Of a stretch of DNA of 64,000 nucleotides, positions 8,982-19,224 are shown piece after piece (position 1 is the stretch's first letter; every line of letters begins with the position of its first letter). The DNA is from Rheinheimera sp. SA_1 (GTDB taxonomy: Bacteria > Pseudomonadota > Gammaproteobacteria > Enterobacterales > Alteromonadaceae): the NCBI RefSeq assembly GCF_001669775.1, contig NZ_LXWK01000016.1, positions 496,001 to 560,000 on the forward strand, given 5' to 3'. Below the pieces are notes generated by a model. It was not told the DNA's origin, ran no database searches, and was given only the letters and a program-made list of their open reading frames with translations. Position numbers and translations under genes: made by a program.

Positions 8982-9506
8982 TCAATGATGAGGCATGTTG
9001 TCAGCTAATTCATGCACTGCTGACTTTACCTTATCTTCCAGTTTGGACGTTACAAATACGCCTGATAAACATGCAACCATACCGGCCATCGTCGGGATTG
9101 TTGCCATTGAAATACCAGCCGCCATCAGTCTTGGGTTACCAGTGCCTTGTAATGCCATGATTTCGAACACCGCGATCATGCCTGTTACAGTACCTAACAG
9201 ACCAATCATCGGACACACGGCCACTAACGTCTTGATAACTAAAATCCGCTCATTCAATTTGGTAGATGCCTCAGACACCCACGCATCACGAATTTTATGC
9301 GCATACCAGGAGGTTGTATCGGCCCGTGCGTGCCAGTCTGCGATAATACGATTACGCAATACCGGATACTCACGGGAGATAAACCATAAGCGCTCAATGA
9401 TCAGAACCCACATCATGAAGAGCACAAAGGCGACAATATAAAGTACATCGCCGCCGGTAGCGATAAAATCCCTGACAGATTCCCAAAGCTCTATCAGGCT
9501 ATGCAT
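8982..9506 (-). CDS. exbB: ExbB (MotA/TolQ/ExbB proton channel), short TonB2-type
   Basis: 174 residues with three hydrophobic segments: YIVAFVLFMMWVLII near the N-terminus, VAVCPMIGLLGTVTGMIAVF, and ISMATIPTMAGMVACLSGVF. The GLLGTVTGM stretch is the family signature. The short length is typical of ExbB2, which works alongside a longer TtpC-like paralogue encoded directly upstream (1-bp overlap). It is an inner-membrane component of the TonB energising complex. Confidence 0.93.
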   Translation of the reverse strand: MHSLIELWESVRDFIATGGDVLYIVAFVLFMMWVLIIERLWFISREYPVLRNRIIADWHARADTTSWYAHKIRDAWVSEASTKLNERILVIKTLVAVCPMIGLLGTVTGMIAVFEIMALQGTGNPRLMAAGISMATIPTMAGMVACLSGVFVTSKLEDKVKSAVHELADNMPHH

Positions 9507-10870
9507 TATGCTTTCTCCTTCTCCGCATGAGCAGCGATGATACCAGCGCTTTGCTCATCCAGGATGTGCAGAATTGAGTTTGACTTCGTTTGTAACATTG
9601 AATGGATAAACAGTAATGGCAGAGCACATAACAGACCTTGAACAGTTGTTACCAACGCCATTGAAATCTGGCCAGCCATGATTTTCGGGTCGCCAGTACC
9701 GTGCAGAGTAATCATCTGGAAAGCACCGATCATACCGATTACTGTACCTAACAGACCCAGCAGAGGACCTACCGCTGCGATCAGTTTCAGAATGCCGATA
9801 CCTTTTTCGATATCCGGAGTTTCACGCATGATAGCTTCGTCCAGTTTCAGTTCCAGGTTTTCAACGTCAACAGACTTGTTGTCGTGGTAAACTTTCAGGA
9901 TCCGGCCCAGTGCATTGTTCGTGCTTGGGTTAGACAGGTTTTTCAGCTGAGCATTGATTTTTGATTGAGCTGCAGTCAGAGCAACATAACGCACGGCGCT
10001 GATTAATAAACCAATAATCAGTAATACTGTGATTACATAACCTGGTGTACCACCTGAGTGGAACTGCTCTTCTAATGTAGCTTCCTGAGTTTTCAAACGC
10101 AGAATCGCACCACCAGTCGGGTCAACGTACACTGCTTTCAGTTCACCGGCAGAAGCTGATTTGAATGCTGCTGCGTCATCCAGAATGTGACCTTCAGGCT
10201 GTTTTGCCAGAGGTTGCATTTCACGGGTGTCCGCATTGTAAACCAGGTAACCGTTGTCAGAAATCAGGTTGAATGCACCAATACGAGTAACGCTGCCAGT
10301 TGATGAAGTACCGTCTAAACCAACCACTGTGCCTTCAAATTTAGACACTTTAGCTGATTCAGTCATTTCTGTTTGCAGGGCGATCCACAGCTCTTCAAGT
10401 TCAGAAATTGTTGGTAACTCTTTTGCAGTTGACAGTTTCTTCAGCAGGTCTTCACGGCCTTTGTACTGAGCACTGATGTTTGAAGTGGCGATTGCACCGA
10501 TAGTTTCTGTGGCAGAACCACGAACGATACCGAACATTTCACCTAATGTACCTTGAGCAGTTTGCAGTTCTTGTTCTTTCGCTGCCAGTTTGCCTTCGTT
10601 GTCAGCAAATTGTTGAGTTAAAGAACGACCACGCGATTCTTCTGCACTGAAAGCAGCTTTTGCTTTGTTCAGTAAAGCTTGCTTGTCAGCACGATCAGAC
10701 AGGAACTCTTGTTCACGGGCCTGGTCGATTTTGCCTTCAGAAATGCGGTCTTTTTTAACTTGCTCTAACAGTTGATCCAGTTTTGCTGTGTCAGCAGCGG
10801 CAGTTAAGCACACACCGGCAGACAGGGTTACAGCAGCTGCGATCACTAAACCTTTAAACACTTTCTTCAT
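9506..10870 (-). CDS. ttpC: TtpC-like MotA/TolQ/ExbB proton channel protein with N-terminal coiled coil
   Basis: 454 residues. There is a signal peptide (MKKVFKGLVIAAAVTLSAGVCLTAAA), a long charged periplasmic region rich in Glu/Lys/Gln likely to be coiled coil (about 30-110), a membrane segment near 280 (GYVITVLLIIGLLISAV), and a C-terminal ExbB-like channel with AAVGPLLGLLGTVIGMIGAF and ISMALVTTVQGLLCALPLLF. In Vibrio, TtpC is the extra protein required for TonB2 function. It follows the DUF3450 gene by 6 bp and overlaps exbB by one base. Confidence 0.88.
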   Translation of the reverse strand: MKKVFKGLVIAAAVTLSAGVCLTAAADTAKLDQLLEQVKKDRISEGKIDQAREQEFLSDRADKQALLNKAKAAFSAEESRGRSLTQQFADNEGKLAAKEQELQTAQGTLGEMFGIVRGSATETIGAIATSNISAQYKGREDLLKKLSTAKELPTISELEELWIALQTEMTESAKVSKFEGTVVGLDGTSSTGSVTRIGAFNLISDNGYLVYNADTREMQPLAKQPEGHILDDAAAFKSASAGELKAVYVDPTGGAILRLKTQEATLEEQFHSGGTPGYVITVLLIIGLLISAVRYVALTAAQSKINAQLKNLSNPSTNNALGRILKVYHDNKSVDVENLELKLDEAIMRETPDIEKGIGILKLIAAVGPLLGLLGTVIGMIGAFQMITLHGTGDPKIMAGQISMALVTTVQGLLCALPLLFIHSMLQTKSNSILHILDEQSAGIIAAHAEKEKA

Positions 10871-10876
10871 TTATTC

Positions 10877-11650
10877 TTACTCCGCTGCTAACACTGGAAG
10901 TTTCAACAATTCAGGGGCAGCTTGTTTACCCGCAACACGAATCGCTAACTTGGTTGATTCCAGGTACTCTTGACCCAGAGCTTCCCACTGGCCTGATGCA
11001 CGGCTGAACATCCAGGCTTGTTTCTCGTCCAGTGACTGAGCTAACAGCGCAATACGACCTACGTAAACGTAGTTCACAGTGATTTCCTGGCCGCCAACAT
11101 TTAACTTATCAGTGTAAGTTGTGATTGCTGTGCCCAGATCTTTTTCAATTTGGTAAGCTTCGATCACCGTGCGGTACTGTTCAGAAGTGTTCACAGATGC
11201 GCTGGCTAAATAGCCGCGTAAACGTTCTACACGTTCCAGACGTTTGGTGACGTCGATTGGCATATCTGCCTTGATGAAGGCTTCCAGAGTATCAACCATT
11301 TTGTACATTAATGGCACGATACCTTGTTTGGTTCCTTCAATTGTACCGATCTGCTTGTCCAGCGAAGCTAAACCAGCATTTTGGTCAGCAACCAGACGTG
11401 CAACGTGATCGTTATACACTTTCAGGTTTTCGGTCTGTTCGACCAGAGTACGGTATTCAGCCAGCAATTCTTGTGACTGATCATAGATGTTGTTGATTTT
11501 TTCTTGTGACTGAACTGAAGCACGGGTTGTTTGAGCCGATGCTTTTTGCAGATCTGCCAACGTAGTTGCTGACGCAACTCCACTTACCAAAGTGAAGGCA
11601 CCAACGAATGCTGATGCGATCAGGCTTTTACGGATGTTATTGTTAGACAT
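10877..11650 (-). CDS. DUF3450 family periplasmic protein, first gene of TonB2-type operon
   Basis: 257 residues from the ATG at 11650, which gives a good signal peptide (MSNNNIRKSLIASAFVGAFTLVSGVASA). The mature part is helical and charged: QEKINNIYDQSQELLAEYRTL, then LYKMVDTLEAFIKADMPIDV, matching the DUF3450 family regularly found before ttpC. Probably a periplasmic partner of TtpC; the molecular role is unknown. A longer frame to 11845 only adds residues from the upstream AT-rich spacer and was rejected. No clear Fur box was recognised by eye in 11651-11890. Confidence 0.85.
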   Translation of the reverse strand: MSNNNIRKSLIASAFVGAFTLVSGVASATTLADLQKASAQTTRASVQSQEKINNIYDQSQELLAEYRTLVEQTENLKVYNDHVARLVADQNAGLASLDKQIGTIEGTKQGIVPLMYKMVDTLEAFIKADMPIDVTKRLERVERLRGYLASASVNTSEQYRTVIEAYQIEKDLGTAITTYTDKLNVGGQEITVNYVYVGRIALLAQSLDEKQAWMFSRASGQWEALGQEYLESTKLAIRVAGKQAAPELLKLPVLAAE

Positions 11651-11840
11651 AGTTCCCAACCAATAATTGCTGATTAACGTAACCTGTATAGTGAAGGCCA
11701 AATTTGTAAAAAAATATGACCTGGTTAGAGGGTAAACCGTCCGCATCATTGCAGCAAATCTGCAGGTTGTCAATATAACGGAGACCCCCTGCAGCAGTTG
11801 TTTTGCTACAATTTTTTGCTTGCAAATTTGCCCTTTTGGC

Positions 11841-11874
11841 TGCATTAAAATTTTAGTTTTTAAATTTTAATGCA
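11841..11874. repeat. AT-rich perfect inverted repeat between fba and DUF3450
   Basis: TGCATTAAAATTT, an 8-base TAGTTTTT loop, then AAATTTTAATGCA: 13 bp perfect arms. It lies 17 bp after the fba stop and about 190 bp before the DUF3450 start. It could end fba transcription or act as an operator of the TonB operon. Confidence 0.75.
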
Positions 11875-11890
11875 CCATTCATTTTTTCGC

Positions 11891-12955
11891 TTATTTAATG
11901 TTCGGCGTTAGTTTTCCCGACTCATAAAGCTTCACCATTTTTTCTAACGAAATGGCTTTTATTTTTGATCCCTGACCAGCAGCGCCAAACGCCTGGTAAC
12001 GATCTTTACAAATATCCATCATTGCAACGACAGATGCCTGTAAATACTTGCGAGGATCAAATTCAGCCGGATGCTGTGCCATAAAACGGCGAATAGCACC
12101 GGTTGAAGCTAAACGCAAATCGGTATCGATATTGATTTTACGCACGCCATGTTTGATCCCTTCTTGTATTTGTTCCACCGGCACGCCATAAGTTTCCGAA
12201 ATAGCGCCGCCATGTTCATTAATAATTTGTAGCCAGTCTTGTGGCACTGAACTTGAGCCATGCATCACTAAATGAGTGTCCGGAATGCGTGCGTGAATGG
12301 CTTTAATCCGGTCAATCGCCAGAATATCGCCTGTTGGCGGACGGCTGAACTTGTATGCGCCATGCGAAGTACCAACAGCAATCGCTAATGCATCAACCTG
12401 GGTCGCTTTCACAAATTGTGCAGCCTCTTCCGGATCCGTCAGCATCTGGTCGTGACTCAGCACACCTTCAGCGCCAACACCATCTTCTTCACCGGCAGTA
12501 CCGGTTTCCAGGCTACCCAGACACCCTAATTCGCCTTCAACCGAAACACCACCAGCATGCGCCATTTCAACAACCTGGCGGGTGACCTGAACGTTATAGT
12601 TGTAGTCCATTGGCGTTTTGCCGTCAGTTCCCAGTGAGCCATCCATCATGACTGATGAAAAACCTAACTGAATGGCTTGCAGACATATGGCTGGAGAGGT
12701 TCCGTGATCCTGATGCATCACCACCGGAATATGTGGAAACTCTTCCACTGCCGCCAGAATTAAGTGACGTAAAAACGGTGCACCGGCATATTTACGGGCG
12801 CCAGCTGAAGCCTGAACGATGACTGGACTGTCAGTTGCGTCAGCAGCCAACATAATGGCACGCATTTGTTCTAAGTTGTTGACGTTAAATGCCGGAACGG
12901 CATAACCAAATTCGGCTGCATGGTCCAGCATCTGACGTAACGAAATTAAAGCCAT
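11891..12955 (-). CDS. fba: Fructose-bisphosphate aldolase, class II
   Basis: 354 residues starting [27 protein letters not shown]. It has the zinc-site HQDHG segment ([12 protein letters not shown]), [11 protein letters not shown] and [10 protein letters not shown], with NIDTDLRLA near the C-terminus. The length and pattern match the class IIB (CbbA-like) aldolase rather than the E. coli FbaA subtype. It cleaves fructose-1,6-bisphosphate in glycolysis and acts in reverse in gluconeogenesis. It is the last gene of an epd-pgk-fba cluster, with 135 bp between it and pgk, so it may also have its own promoter. Confidence 0.96.
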   Translation of the reverse strand: MALISLRQMLDHAAEFGYAVPAFNVNNLEQMRAIMLAADATDSPVIVQASAGARKYAGAPFLRHLILAAVEEFPHIPVVMHQDHGTSPAICLQAIQLGFSSVMMDGSLGTDGKTPMDYNYNVQVTRQVVEMAHAGGVSVEGELGCLGSLETGTAGEEDGVGAEGVLSHDQMLTDPEEAAQFVKATQVDALAIAVGTSHGAYKFSRPPTGDILAIDRIKAIHARIPDTHLVMHGSSSVPQDWLQIINEHGGAISETYGVPVEQIQEGIKHGVRKINIDTDLRLASTGAIRRFMAQHPAEFDPRKYLQASVVAMMDICKDRYQAFGAAGQGSKIKAISLEKMVKLYESGKLTPNIK

Positions 12956-13090
12956 AAGTTTCTCTCTTTTCTGTAGGGTCTCAGATTTTAAAGTGCGCGC
13001 AGCGCCTTGCTGTTATTCAACAATATTGCCAGTTGTTCTGGTCATTATGGTCGGTGCACACACCTACAATAAACAATGTTAAAAAGCGAT

Positions 13091-14272
13091 TCAGTTGCCC
13101 AGCGCACGTTGTTCCAGAATTTCAACTGCTGGTAAAGTCTTACCTTCCAGAAATTCAAGGAAAGCGCCACCACCGGTAGAAATATAAGAAATCTGATCAG
13201 CAACGCCGTATTTATCAATGGCAGCTAAAGTATCACCACCACCGGCAATAGAAAACGCGTTACTTTGGGCGATTGCCTCGGCAATTGCTTTGGTACCTGC
13301 GGCAAACTGCTCAAATTCAAATACACCAACCGGACCATTCCAGACAATAGTACCGGCATTTTTCAGAATACTAACCAATTCAGCAGTGCTGGCTGGTCCA
13401 ATATCAAAAACCATATCATCAGTGGAAATATCAGCGACTTGTTTTAATTCTGCCACTGTATCTTCGCTAAAGGCTTTACCTGTGACCACATCAGTTGGTA
13501 CCGGAATGTTGCCACCGTTAGCCTTGGCGGCGGCGATTAAGCGCTGTGCTTCAGGAATTAAATCCACTTCACACAAGGATTTACCTACACCATGACCGGT
13601 TGCGGCGATAAAAGTATTAGCAATACCGCCACCGACGACCAACTGGTCGACGATTGAAGACAATGATTCGAGTACTGTTAGTTTAGTGGAAACTTTTGAA
13701 CCACCAACAATAGCTACCAACGGCCGTTTTGGATTTTTCAGTGCTGCTGCCAAAGCTTCTAACTCAGCTGCCAGCAATGGGCCTGCACAGGCAACTGGTG
13801 CAAATTTCGCAACACCATGGGTGGTGGCCTGAGCGCGATGCGCGGTACCAAAAGCATCCATCACGAACACATCACAAAGTGCGGCCAACTGTCGGGATAA
13901 GGCTTCGTCGTTTTTACCTTCACCTTTGTTAAAACGTACGTTCTCAAACACCACCACTTCACCCTGCGCCACTTCAATACCCGCAAGGTATTCTTTGGCC
14001 AGGCGCACCGGTGCTTTTAATGCAGTTTGCAAATAAGCGACGACCGGTTGCATTGAAAACTCTTCAGCATAAACGCCCTCTTCCGGCCGGCCTAAATGTG
14101 AACACACCATCACTTTAGCGCCTTTGGCGAGCGCAAGTTCGATGGTTGGTAACGCTGCGCGTAACCGTGCATCTGAAGTGACTTTGCCGTTTTTTACCGG
14201 CACATTTAAATCTTCACGGATGAGTACCCGTTTTCCGGCCAAATCCAGATCAGCCATTTTAATTACCGACAT
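13091..14272 (-). CDS. pgk: Phosphoglycerate kinase
   Basis: 393 residues: [55 protein letters not shown] and [13 protein letters not shown] are the canonical PGK motifs for 3-phosphoglycerate and ATP binding. It overlaps the end of epd by 14 bp, indicating translational coupling. Catalyses ATP formation from 1,3-bisphosphoglycerate in the cytoplasm. Confidence 0.97.
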   Translation of the reverse strand: MSVIKMADLDLAGKRVLIREDLNVPVKNGKVTSDARLRAALPTIELALAKGAKVMVCSHLGRPEEGVYAEEFSMQPVVAYLQTALKAPVRLAKEYLAGIEVAQGEVVVFENVRFNKGEGKNDEALSRQLAALCDVFVMDAFGTAHRAQATTHGVAKFAPVACAGPLLAAELEALAAALKNPKRPLVAIVGGSKVSTKLTVLESLSSIVDQLVVGGGIANTFIAATGHGVGKSLCEVDLIPEAQRLIAAAKANGGNIPVPTDVVTGKAFSEDTVAELKQVADISTDDMVFDIGPASTAELVSILKNAGTIVWNGPVGVFEFEQFAAGTKAIAEAIAQSNAFSIAGGGDTLAAIDKYGVADQISYISTGGGAFLEFLEGKTLPAVEILEQRALGN

Positions 14273-15311
14273 GACAAGCTCCTTCTGAGAATGTAGATGA
14301 ATCTGATTGCATCATGGCGCGGGCGGTATCGATCATCCGATTGGCGAAACCCCATTCGTTGTCACACCAAACCAGACATTTTACCAGTCTTTTATGACTA
14401 ACGCGTGTCTGTGAGCCGTCCACAATGCAGGAATGTGGATCATGGTTAAAGTCGACCGACACTAAAGGCTCTTCAGTGTAATCGAGAATTTGTGGCAGTA
14501 ATTGCTGACCTGCCTGTTTCAGCGCCGCATTAATATCTGCGACCGTGACGTCCTGATGCAAGGTGACACTTAAATCCATCGCCGTCACATTTAAAGTCGG
14601 CACCCGCACTGCAATAGCTTCAAACCGTCCAGCCAGATGCGGCATGATCCGCTCAATGCCGAGTGCAAGTTTGGTATCGACCGGAATAATCGAATGACTG
14701 GCGGCGCGGGTGCGGCGTAAATCCGGATGATATGCGTCTATCACCTGCTGATCATTCATCGATGCGTGAATGGTGGTGATGGTGCCGCTTTCAACACCAA
14801 AGTTTTGGTCGAGCACACTCAGCACCGGAATGATGCAGTTGGTGGTACAGGAACCGGCCGAAACGACCCGCATCGTTGGCGTCAGTTGTTGGTGGTTAAT
14901 ACCGTAAATAACGGTCGCATCAATATCCTGCCCCGCCGGGTGCGAAAAAAGTACTTTTTTTGCGCCGGCTTGCAGATGTAACATGGCATCGGCACGTGAA
15001 CTGTAGACGCCGGTACACTCCATCACAATGTCGACCTGCAGCTGTTGCCAGGGCAAAGTAGCGGCATTCTCCTGGTGAAATAAGACGATCGGTTGACCGG
15101 AGACCGTCAGCTGTTCGCCGTCCAGTTGCACATCAAATCCAAAACGGCCGTGCGAGCTGTCGTACTTTAAAAGATGCGCAATACCTGCTGCGTCGGCCAG
15201 TTCGTTAATCGCCACCACCTGGATCTGCTGTTGTAATTGATTTTCAAATATAGCCCGCAAAATATTGCGGCCGATCCGGCCAAAACCGTTTATAGCAACT
15301 CGAATGGTCAT
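14259..15311 (-). CDS. epd: Erythrose-4-phosphate dehydrogenase
   Basis: 350 residues of the GAPDH superfamily. [15 protein letters not shown] binds NAD. The segment [25 protein letters not shown] is typical of Epd rather than GapA. The active Cys is in [21 protein letters not shown] and [14 protein letters not shown] complete the fold. Epd oxidises D-erythrose-4-phosphate on the way to pyridoxal phosphate, and its place directly before pgk is the usual gammaproteobacterial epd-pgk-fba order. The residues before the active Cys read SAG instead of the more common SNA. Some GAPDH activity cannot be excluded. Confidence 0.9.
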   Translation of the reverse strand: MTIRVAINGFGRIGRNILRAIFENQLQQQIQVVAINELADAAGIAHLLKYDSSHGRFGFDVQLDGEQLTVSGQPIVLFHQENAATLPWQQLQVDIVMECTGVYSSRADAMLHLQAGAKKVLFSHPAGQDIDATVIYGINHQQLTPTMRVVSAGSCTTNCIIPVLSVLDQNFGVESGTITTIHASMNDQQVIDAYHPDLRRTRAASHSIIPVDTKLALGIERIMPHLAGRFEAIAVRVPTLNVTAMDLSVTLHQDVTVADINAALKQAGQQLLPQILDYTEEPLVSVDFNHDPHSCIVDGSQTRVSHKRLVKCLVWCDNEWGFANRMIDTARAMMQSDSSTFSEGACHVGN

Positions 15312-15364
15312 ACGGGTTTTATGTTATCCATGTTTCAAGCAATTGGTTGTGTAGGCAGCTAAGC

Positions 15365-15389
15365 AAAAGGGGCACTAAGCCCCTTTTCT
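15365..15389 (-). terminator. Terminator after tkt
   Basis: AAAAGGGGC-ACTAA-GCCCCTTTT, a symmetric stem 11 bp beyond the tkt stop on the minus strand and just upstream of epd. Confidence 0.85.
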
Positions 15390-15399
15390 TATCCAGCTG

Positions 15400-17397
15400 T
15401 TAGCCAAGCAATTCTTCGGCCGCTGCCAACACTTTGGCGGTGGTAATACCGAAGTATTCAAACAACTGCTCGGCAGGTGCCGATTCGCCAAAGCTGGTCA
15501 TGCCGATAATTTTGCCTGTCAGACCAACATACTTATACCAGCAATCAACAATACCGGCTTCTACCGCAACACGTTTAGTGACAGCCGCTGGTAATACCGC
15601 TTCGCGATAGGCCGCATCTTGTGCTTCAAATACATCCGTTGAAGGTATTGACACAACCCGAACTTTTTTACCTTTAGCTGTCAGTTGCGCCGCAGCCTGC
15701 ACTGCAAGTTCTACTTCTGAACCGGTGGCGATAAAAATCAGTTCTGGCGTACCAGCGCAATCCACCAGCACATAACCACCACGACGGATGTTCGCAACTT
15801 GCTCAGCTGTTCTCGGTTGTTGTACCAGGTTCTGCCGGGTGAAGATTAACGTGGTTGGGCCGTCAGTGCGTTCAATAGCGGCTTGCCATGACACTGCCGA
15901 TTCCACCTGGTCGCAAGGACGCCAGTTCATCAGATTTGGCGTTACCCGCAGGGATGCAAGTTGTTCCACTGGCTGGTGCGTTGGGCCATCTTCGCCCAGT
16001 CCAATTGAATCGTGGGTATAAACAAAAATAACCCGTTGTTTCATTAGTGCAGCCATCCGCACCGCATTACGGGCGTATTCCATAAACATCAGGAAAGTGG
16101 CGCCGTAAGGAATAAAACCACCGTGCAAGGCGATACCATTCATAATGGCCGACATGCCAAATTCACGCACGCCATAATACAGGTAATTGCCGGCAGCATC
16201 TTCATTGCTGACGCCTTTACTGCCAGACCAAATCGTAAGGTTGGAACCTGCCAGGTCAGCAGAACCGCCTAAAAACTCTGGTAACAATGGACCAAAAGCG
16301 TTTAAGGCATTTTGCGATGCTTTGCGGCTGGCAATGGTGGCTGGTGTTGCTTGTAACTGAGCTACATAAGCATCAGATTTTTCACGCCAGTCAGCAGGTA
16401 AGTCACCCGCAACCCGACGGGCTAATTCAGCAGCCAGTTCCGGGTATGCAGCAGCATAAGCAGCAAATTGTTGTTGCCAGGCTTGTTGCGCGGCAGTGCC
16501 TTTGGTTTTGCCATCCCATTCCTGATAGATATCAGCCGGGATTTCAAAAGGAGCTGATTCCCATTGCAAAAATTCGCGGCTAGCAGCAATTTCAGCGTCA
16601 CCCAAAGGCGCGCCATGGCAGTCGTGGCTGCCGGATTTGTTCGGTGAGCCATAACCAATAATAGTTTTACAGCAAATCAACGTTGGCTTGTCGGTTACAG
16701 AACGTGCTTCGTCAATGGCCGCACGCACCGCTTGAGCGTCATGACCATCAACATTAGCCACCACATGCCAGCCGTACGCTTCAAAACGCATCGGCGTATT
16801 GTCGGTAAACCAGCCTTCGACATGACCGTCAATCGAAATACCGTTGTCATCCCAGAATGCGATTAGTTTGCCAAGACCCAAAGTACCGGCCAGAGAACAA
16901 GCTTCGTGGGAAATACCTTCCATCAGGCAACCATCGCCTAAAAAGGTATAAGTGTGGTGATCGACGATAGCGTGACCAGGACGGTTAAATTGCGCAGCTA
17001 AGGCTTTTTCAGCAATCGCCATACCCACAGCATTAGTAATGCCCTGACCTAACGGGCCAGTGGTGGTTTCAACACCTGGTGCATAACCATACTCAGGGTG
17101 GCCTGGCGTTCTTGAATGCAATTGACGGAATTGTTTTAAATCGTCGATGGATAAGTCGTAACCTGTTAAATGCAACAAGGAGTACAGCAGCATCGAGCCA
17201 TGGCCATTGGAGAGAATAAACCGGTCACGATTTGGCCAGGACGGGTCTTGCGGGTTGTGCTGCAGATAATCCCGCCACAGTACTTCGGCGATGTCCGCCA
17301 TGCCCATTGGTGCACCAGGGTGACCTGATTTGGCTTTTTGTACTGCATCCATGCTCAGGGCACGGACGGCGTTGGCGAGTTGTTTACGAGATGGCAT
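15400..17397 (-). CDS. tkt: Transketolase
   Basis: 665 residues from [15 protein letters not shown]. Key elements are [18 protein letters not shown], the thiamine diphosphate motif [13 protein letters not shown]...[25 protein letters not shown] and [18 protein letters not shown]. The start at 17397 is preceded by AGGAG at a good distance; a frame beginning at 17430 lacks this. It interconverts pentose-phosphate and glycolytic sugars. It may be read with epd-pgk-fba, but the terminator between them argues for separate units. A palindromic repeat lies 44 bp upstream. Confidence 0.97.
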   Translation of the reverse strand: MPSRKQLANAVRALSMDAVQKAKSGHPGAPMGMADIAEVLWRDYLQHNPQDPSWPNRDRFILSNGHGSMLLYSLLHLTGYDLSIDDLKQFRQLHSRTPGHPEYGYAPGVETTTGPLGQGITNAVGMAIAEKALAAQFNRPGHAIVDHHTYTFLGDGCLMEGISHEACSLAGTLGLGKLIAFWDDNGISIDGHVEGWFTDNTPMRFEAYGWHVVANVDGHDAQAVRAAIDEARSVTDKPTLICCKTIIGYGSPNKSGSHDCHGAPLGDAEIAASREFLQWESAPFEIPADIYQEWDGKTKGTAAQQAWQQQFAAYAAAYPELAAELARRVAGDLPADWREKSDAYVAQLQATPATIASRKASQNALNAFGPLLPEFLGGSADLAGSNLTIWSGSKGVSNEDAAGNYLYYGVREFGMSAIMNGIALHGGFIPYGATFLMFMEYARNAVRMAALMKQRVIFVYTHDSIGLGEDGPTHQPVEQLASLRVTPNLMNWRPCDQVESAVSWQAAIERTDGPTTLIFTRQNLVQQPRTAEQVANIRRGGYVLVDCAGTPELIFIATGSEVELAVQAAAQLTAKGKKVRVVSIPSTDVFEAQDAAYREAVLPAAVTKRVAVEAGIVDCWYKYVGLTGKIIGMTSFGESAPAEQLFEYFGITTAKVLAAAEELLG

Positions 17398-17440
17398 TAT
17401 CACTCCTGCTACTGTCAGATCTTTATCCAAAGATTATGTT

Positions 17441-17564
17441 GTCCCTTCATCCTTGAAAATGCGGGGTTGTTGGCCGCCTTCACTCACCCCAGTCACATAG
17501 ACAGCTATGCTCCTGGGGCTTCATTCAGTTGCCGCCTACCCGCATCTTCAATGATTTTGGGAAG
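17441..17564. repeat. Intergenic imperfect palindromic repeat, copy B
   Basis: The outer arms CATCCTTGAAAATGCGGG (17449-17466) and CCCGCATCTTCAATGA (17539-17554) are nearly complementary. The core is CCCCAG-TCA-CATAG-ACAG-CTATG-CTC-CTGGGG, a clean nested hairpin. It matches copy A at 621-778 in layout. It sits in the tkt leader, downstream of any promoter farther right. The remaining spacer, 17565-17909, holds a hairpin and a metK promoter described separately. Confidence 0.7.
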
Positions 17565-17691
17565 TAAACGCGGTGCAGCTCTAACGGCTCATTGACGCGT
17601 CTGAATTTTTTACATGGTGGCATAAGTTCGCGGGCATTTTCCCAGAGCGTTGGCACAATGGCAAATTATAATATTCAAAAGCGACTCACCT

Positions 17692-17724
17692 TTTTTTAGC
17701 AGACGCGTTTTTTCTGCTAAAAAA
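17692..17724. repeat. Hairpin in the tkt-metK spacer
   Basis: TTTTTTAGCAGA and TCTGCTAAAAAA form a 12-bp perfect stem with a 9-base loop. The T/A runs on both sides would allow it to end transcription in either direction, insulating the divergent tkt and metK promoters; an operator is the alternative. Confidence 0.6.
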
Positions 17725-17757
17725 GAAACCTTTCCTTAGTTTAATAATGTCAAATTT

Positions 17758-17787
17758 TTGATCTAACTTGCCGATAGCGCGTATAGT
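17758..17787 (+). promoter_or_regulatory. Candidate sigma-70 promoter of metK
   Basis: TTGATC at 17758-17763 and TATAGT at 17782-17787 are separated by 18 bases, which would give a leader of about 115 nt before metK. A single MetJ-box-like AGACGTCC at 17799-17806 follows, but without the tandem partner expected for MetJ. Confidence 0.4.
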
Positions 17788-17909
17788 GATGGAATGAAAG
17801 ACGTCCGGGCGGCAGAAAAAACTAGCCAAGGCAAAACGCTTTCAATAGAATACACAGCCCAAAATTCCAGCGCCTGGCGCATCAACAACCAACTTGTGGA
17901 ACTCGTTAC

Positions 17910-19061
17910 ATGGCCCAACACATTTTTACCTCTGAATCTGTTTCTGAAGGACATCCGGATAAAATCGCTGACCAAATCTCTGATGCGGTATTGGATGCAA
18001 TTTTGGAACAAGATCCAAAAGCCCGTGTCGCCTGCGAAACTTTCGTAAAAACCGGTATGGTGCTGGTCGGCGGTGAAATCACCACTTCTGCCTGGGTCGA
18101 CATTGAAGAATTAACCCGCGCTACCATCCGTGAAATTGGTTATGTCCATTCTGATATGGGTTTTGATGCCAATTCATGTGCCGTATTAAGCGCCATCGGT
18201 AAACAATCCCCTGATATTAATCAAGGTGTTGATAAAAAAGATCCACGCGACCAAGGCGCCGGCGATCAGGGATTAATGTTTGGTTACGCCAGCAATGAAA
18301 CTGACGTATTAATGCCAGCCCCAATTACCTATTCACACCGTCTGGTACAACAACAAGCAAAAGTCCGCAAAGACGGCACCCTGCCGTGGTTACGCCCGGA
18401 CGCTAAATCGCAATTATCTTTTATTTATGTTGATGGTAAGCCAGTTGGTATTGATGCCGTGGTGTTATCAACCCAGCACTGCGATACCATTTCAACGCCC
18501 GACCTGCGCGAAGCCGTGATGGAACACATCATTAAGCCAGTGCTGCCAGCCGAATGGTTAACTAACAATACGAAGTTCTTTATTAACCCGACCGGTCGTT
18601 TTGTGATCGGTGGTCCAATGGGCGACTGTGGTCTGACTGGCCGCAAAATAATCGTCGATAGTTACGGCGGTATGGCGCGGCACGGTGGTGGTGCTTTCTC
18701 TGGTAAAGACCCATCAAAAGTTGACCGTTCAGCCGCTTACGCCGCTCGTTATGTCGCGAAAAACATCGTTGCTGCGGGCCTGGCTGCGCGCTGTGAAATT
18801 CAGGTGTCTTACGCTATTGGCGTGGCCGAGCCTACTTCTATCAGCGTTGAAACTTTTGGCACCAGCAAACTGACTGAAGATCAATTAATCGCTTTAATCC
18901 GCCGTCATTTTGACCTGCGCCCATACGGCCTGATTGAAATGCTGGATCTGGAACGCCCAATTTACCGCGCAACTGCTGCTTATGGTCACTTCGGCCGCAA
19001 TGAGTTCCCTTGGGAACAAACCAACAAAGCCGACATTCTGCGCGCTGACGCTGGTTTGTAA
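17910..19061 (+). CDS. metK: S-adenosylmethionine synthase
   Basis: 383 residues starting [34 protein letters not shown] and [16 protein letters not shown] are the nucleotide- and Mg-binding motifs; [12 protein letters not shown] and GRNEFPWE complete the match. Makes S-adenosylmethionine from methionine and ATP in the cytoplasm. Divergent from tkt, with its own terminator. Confidence 0.98.
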   Translation: MAQHIFTSESVSEGHPDKIADQISDAVLDAILEQDPKARVACETFVKTGMVLVGGEITTSAWVDIEELTRATIREIGYVHSDMGFDANSCAVLSAIGKQSPDINQGVDKKDPRDQGAGDQGLMFGYASNETDVLMPAPITYSHRLVQQQAKVRKDGTLPWLRPDAKSQLSFIYVDGKPVGIDAVVLSTQHCDTISTPDLREAVMEHIIKPVLPAEWLTNNTKFFINPTGRFVIGGPMGDCGLTGRKIIVDSYGGMARHGGGAFSGKDPSKVDRSAAYAARYVAKNIVAAGLAARCEIQVSYAIGVAEPTSISVETFGTSKLTEDQLIALIRRHFDLRPYGLIEMLDLERPIYRATAAYGHFGRNEFPWEQTNKADILRADAGL

Positions 19062-19081
19062 GTCATTTCGCACTGAATGAT

Positions 19082-19105
19082 GGAGAGCTTCGGCTCTCCT
19101 TTTTC
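19082..19105 (+). terminator. Terminator after metK
   Basis: GGAGAGC-TTCG-GCTCTCC followed by TTTTT, 20 bp after the metK stop. Confidence 0.92.
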
Positions 19106-19224
19106 TTGGCTGTTGATAAATACAATCCATTTACAATTAGTAGTTTTTTATTGCTATCCACAGCAGATGTTTTTATAACTAGCTTCCAATACCTCCAATG
19201 CAGCAACGCTAACAAGGAAAAAAT

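Noticed and set aside
14259-15311. GapA-type glyceraldehyde-3-phosphate dehydrogenase
   Set aside because: The [21 protein letters not shown] segment and position before pgk fit Epd better.
17799-17806. MetJ-box-like AGACGTCC upstream of metK
   Set aside because: MetJ needs at least two adjacent boxes; the flanking octamers do not match.
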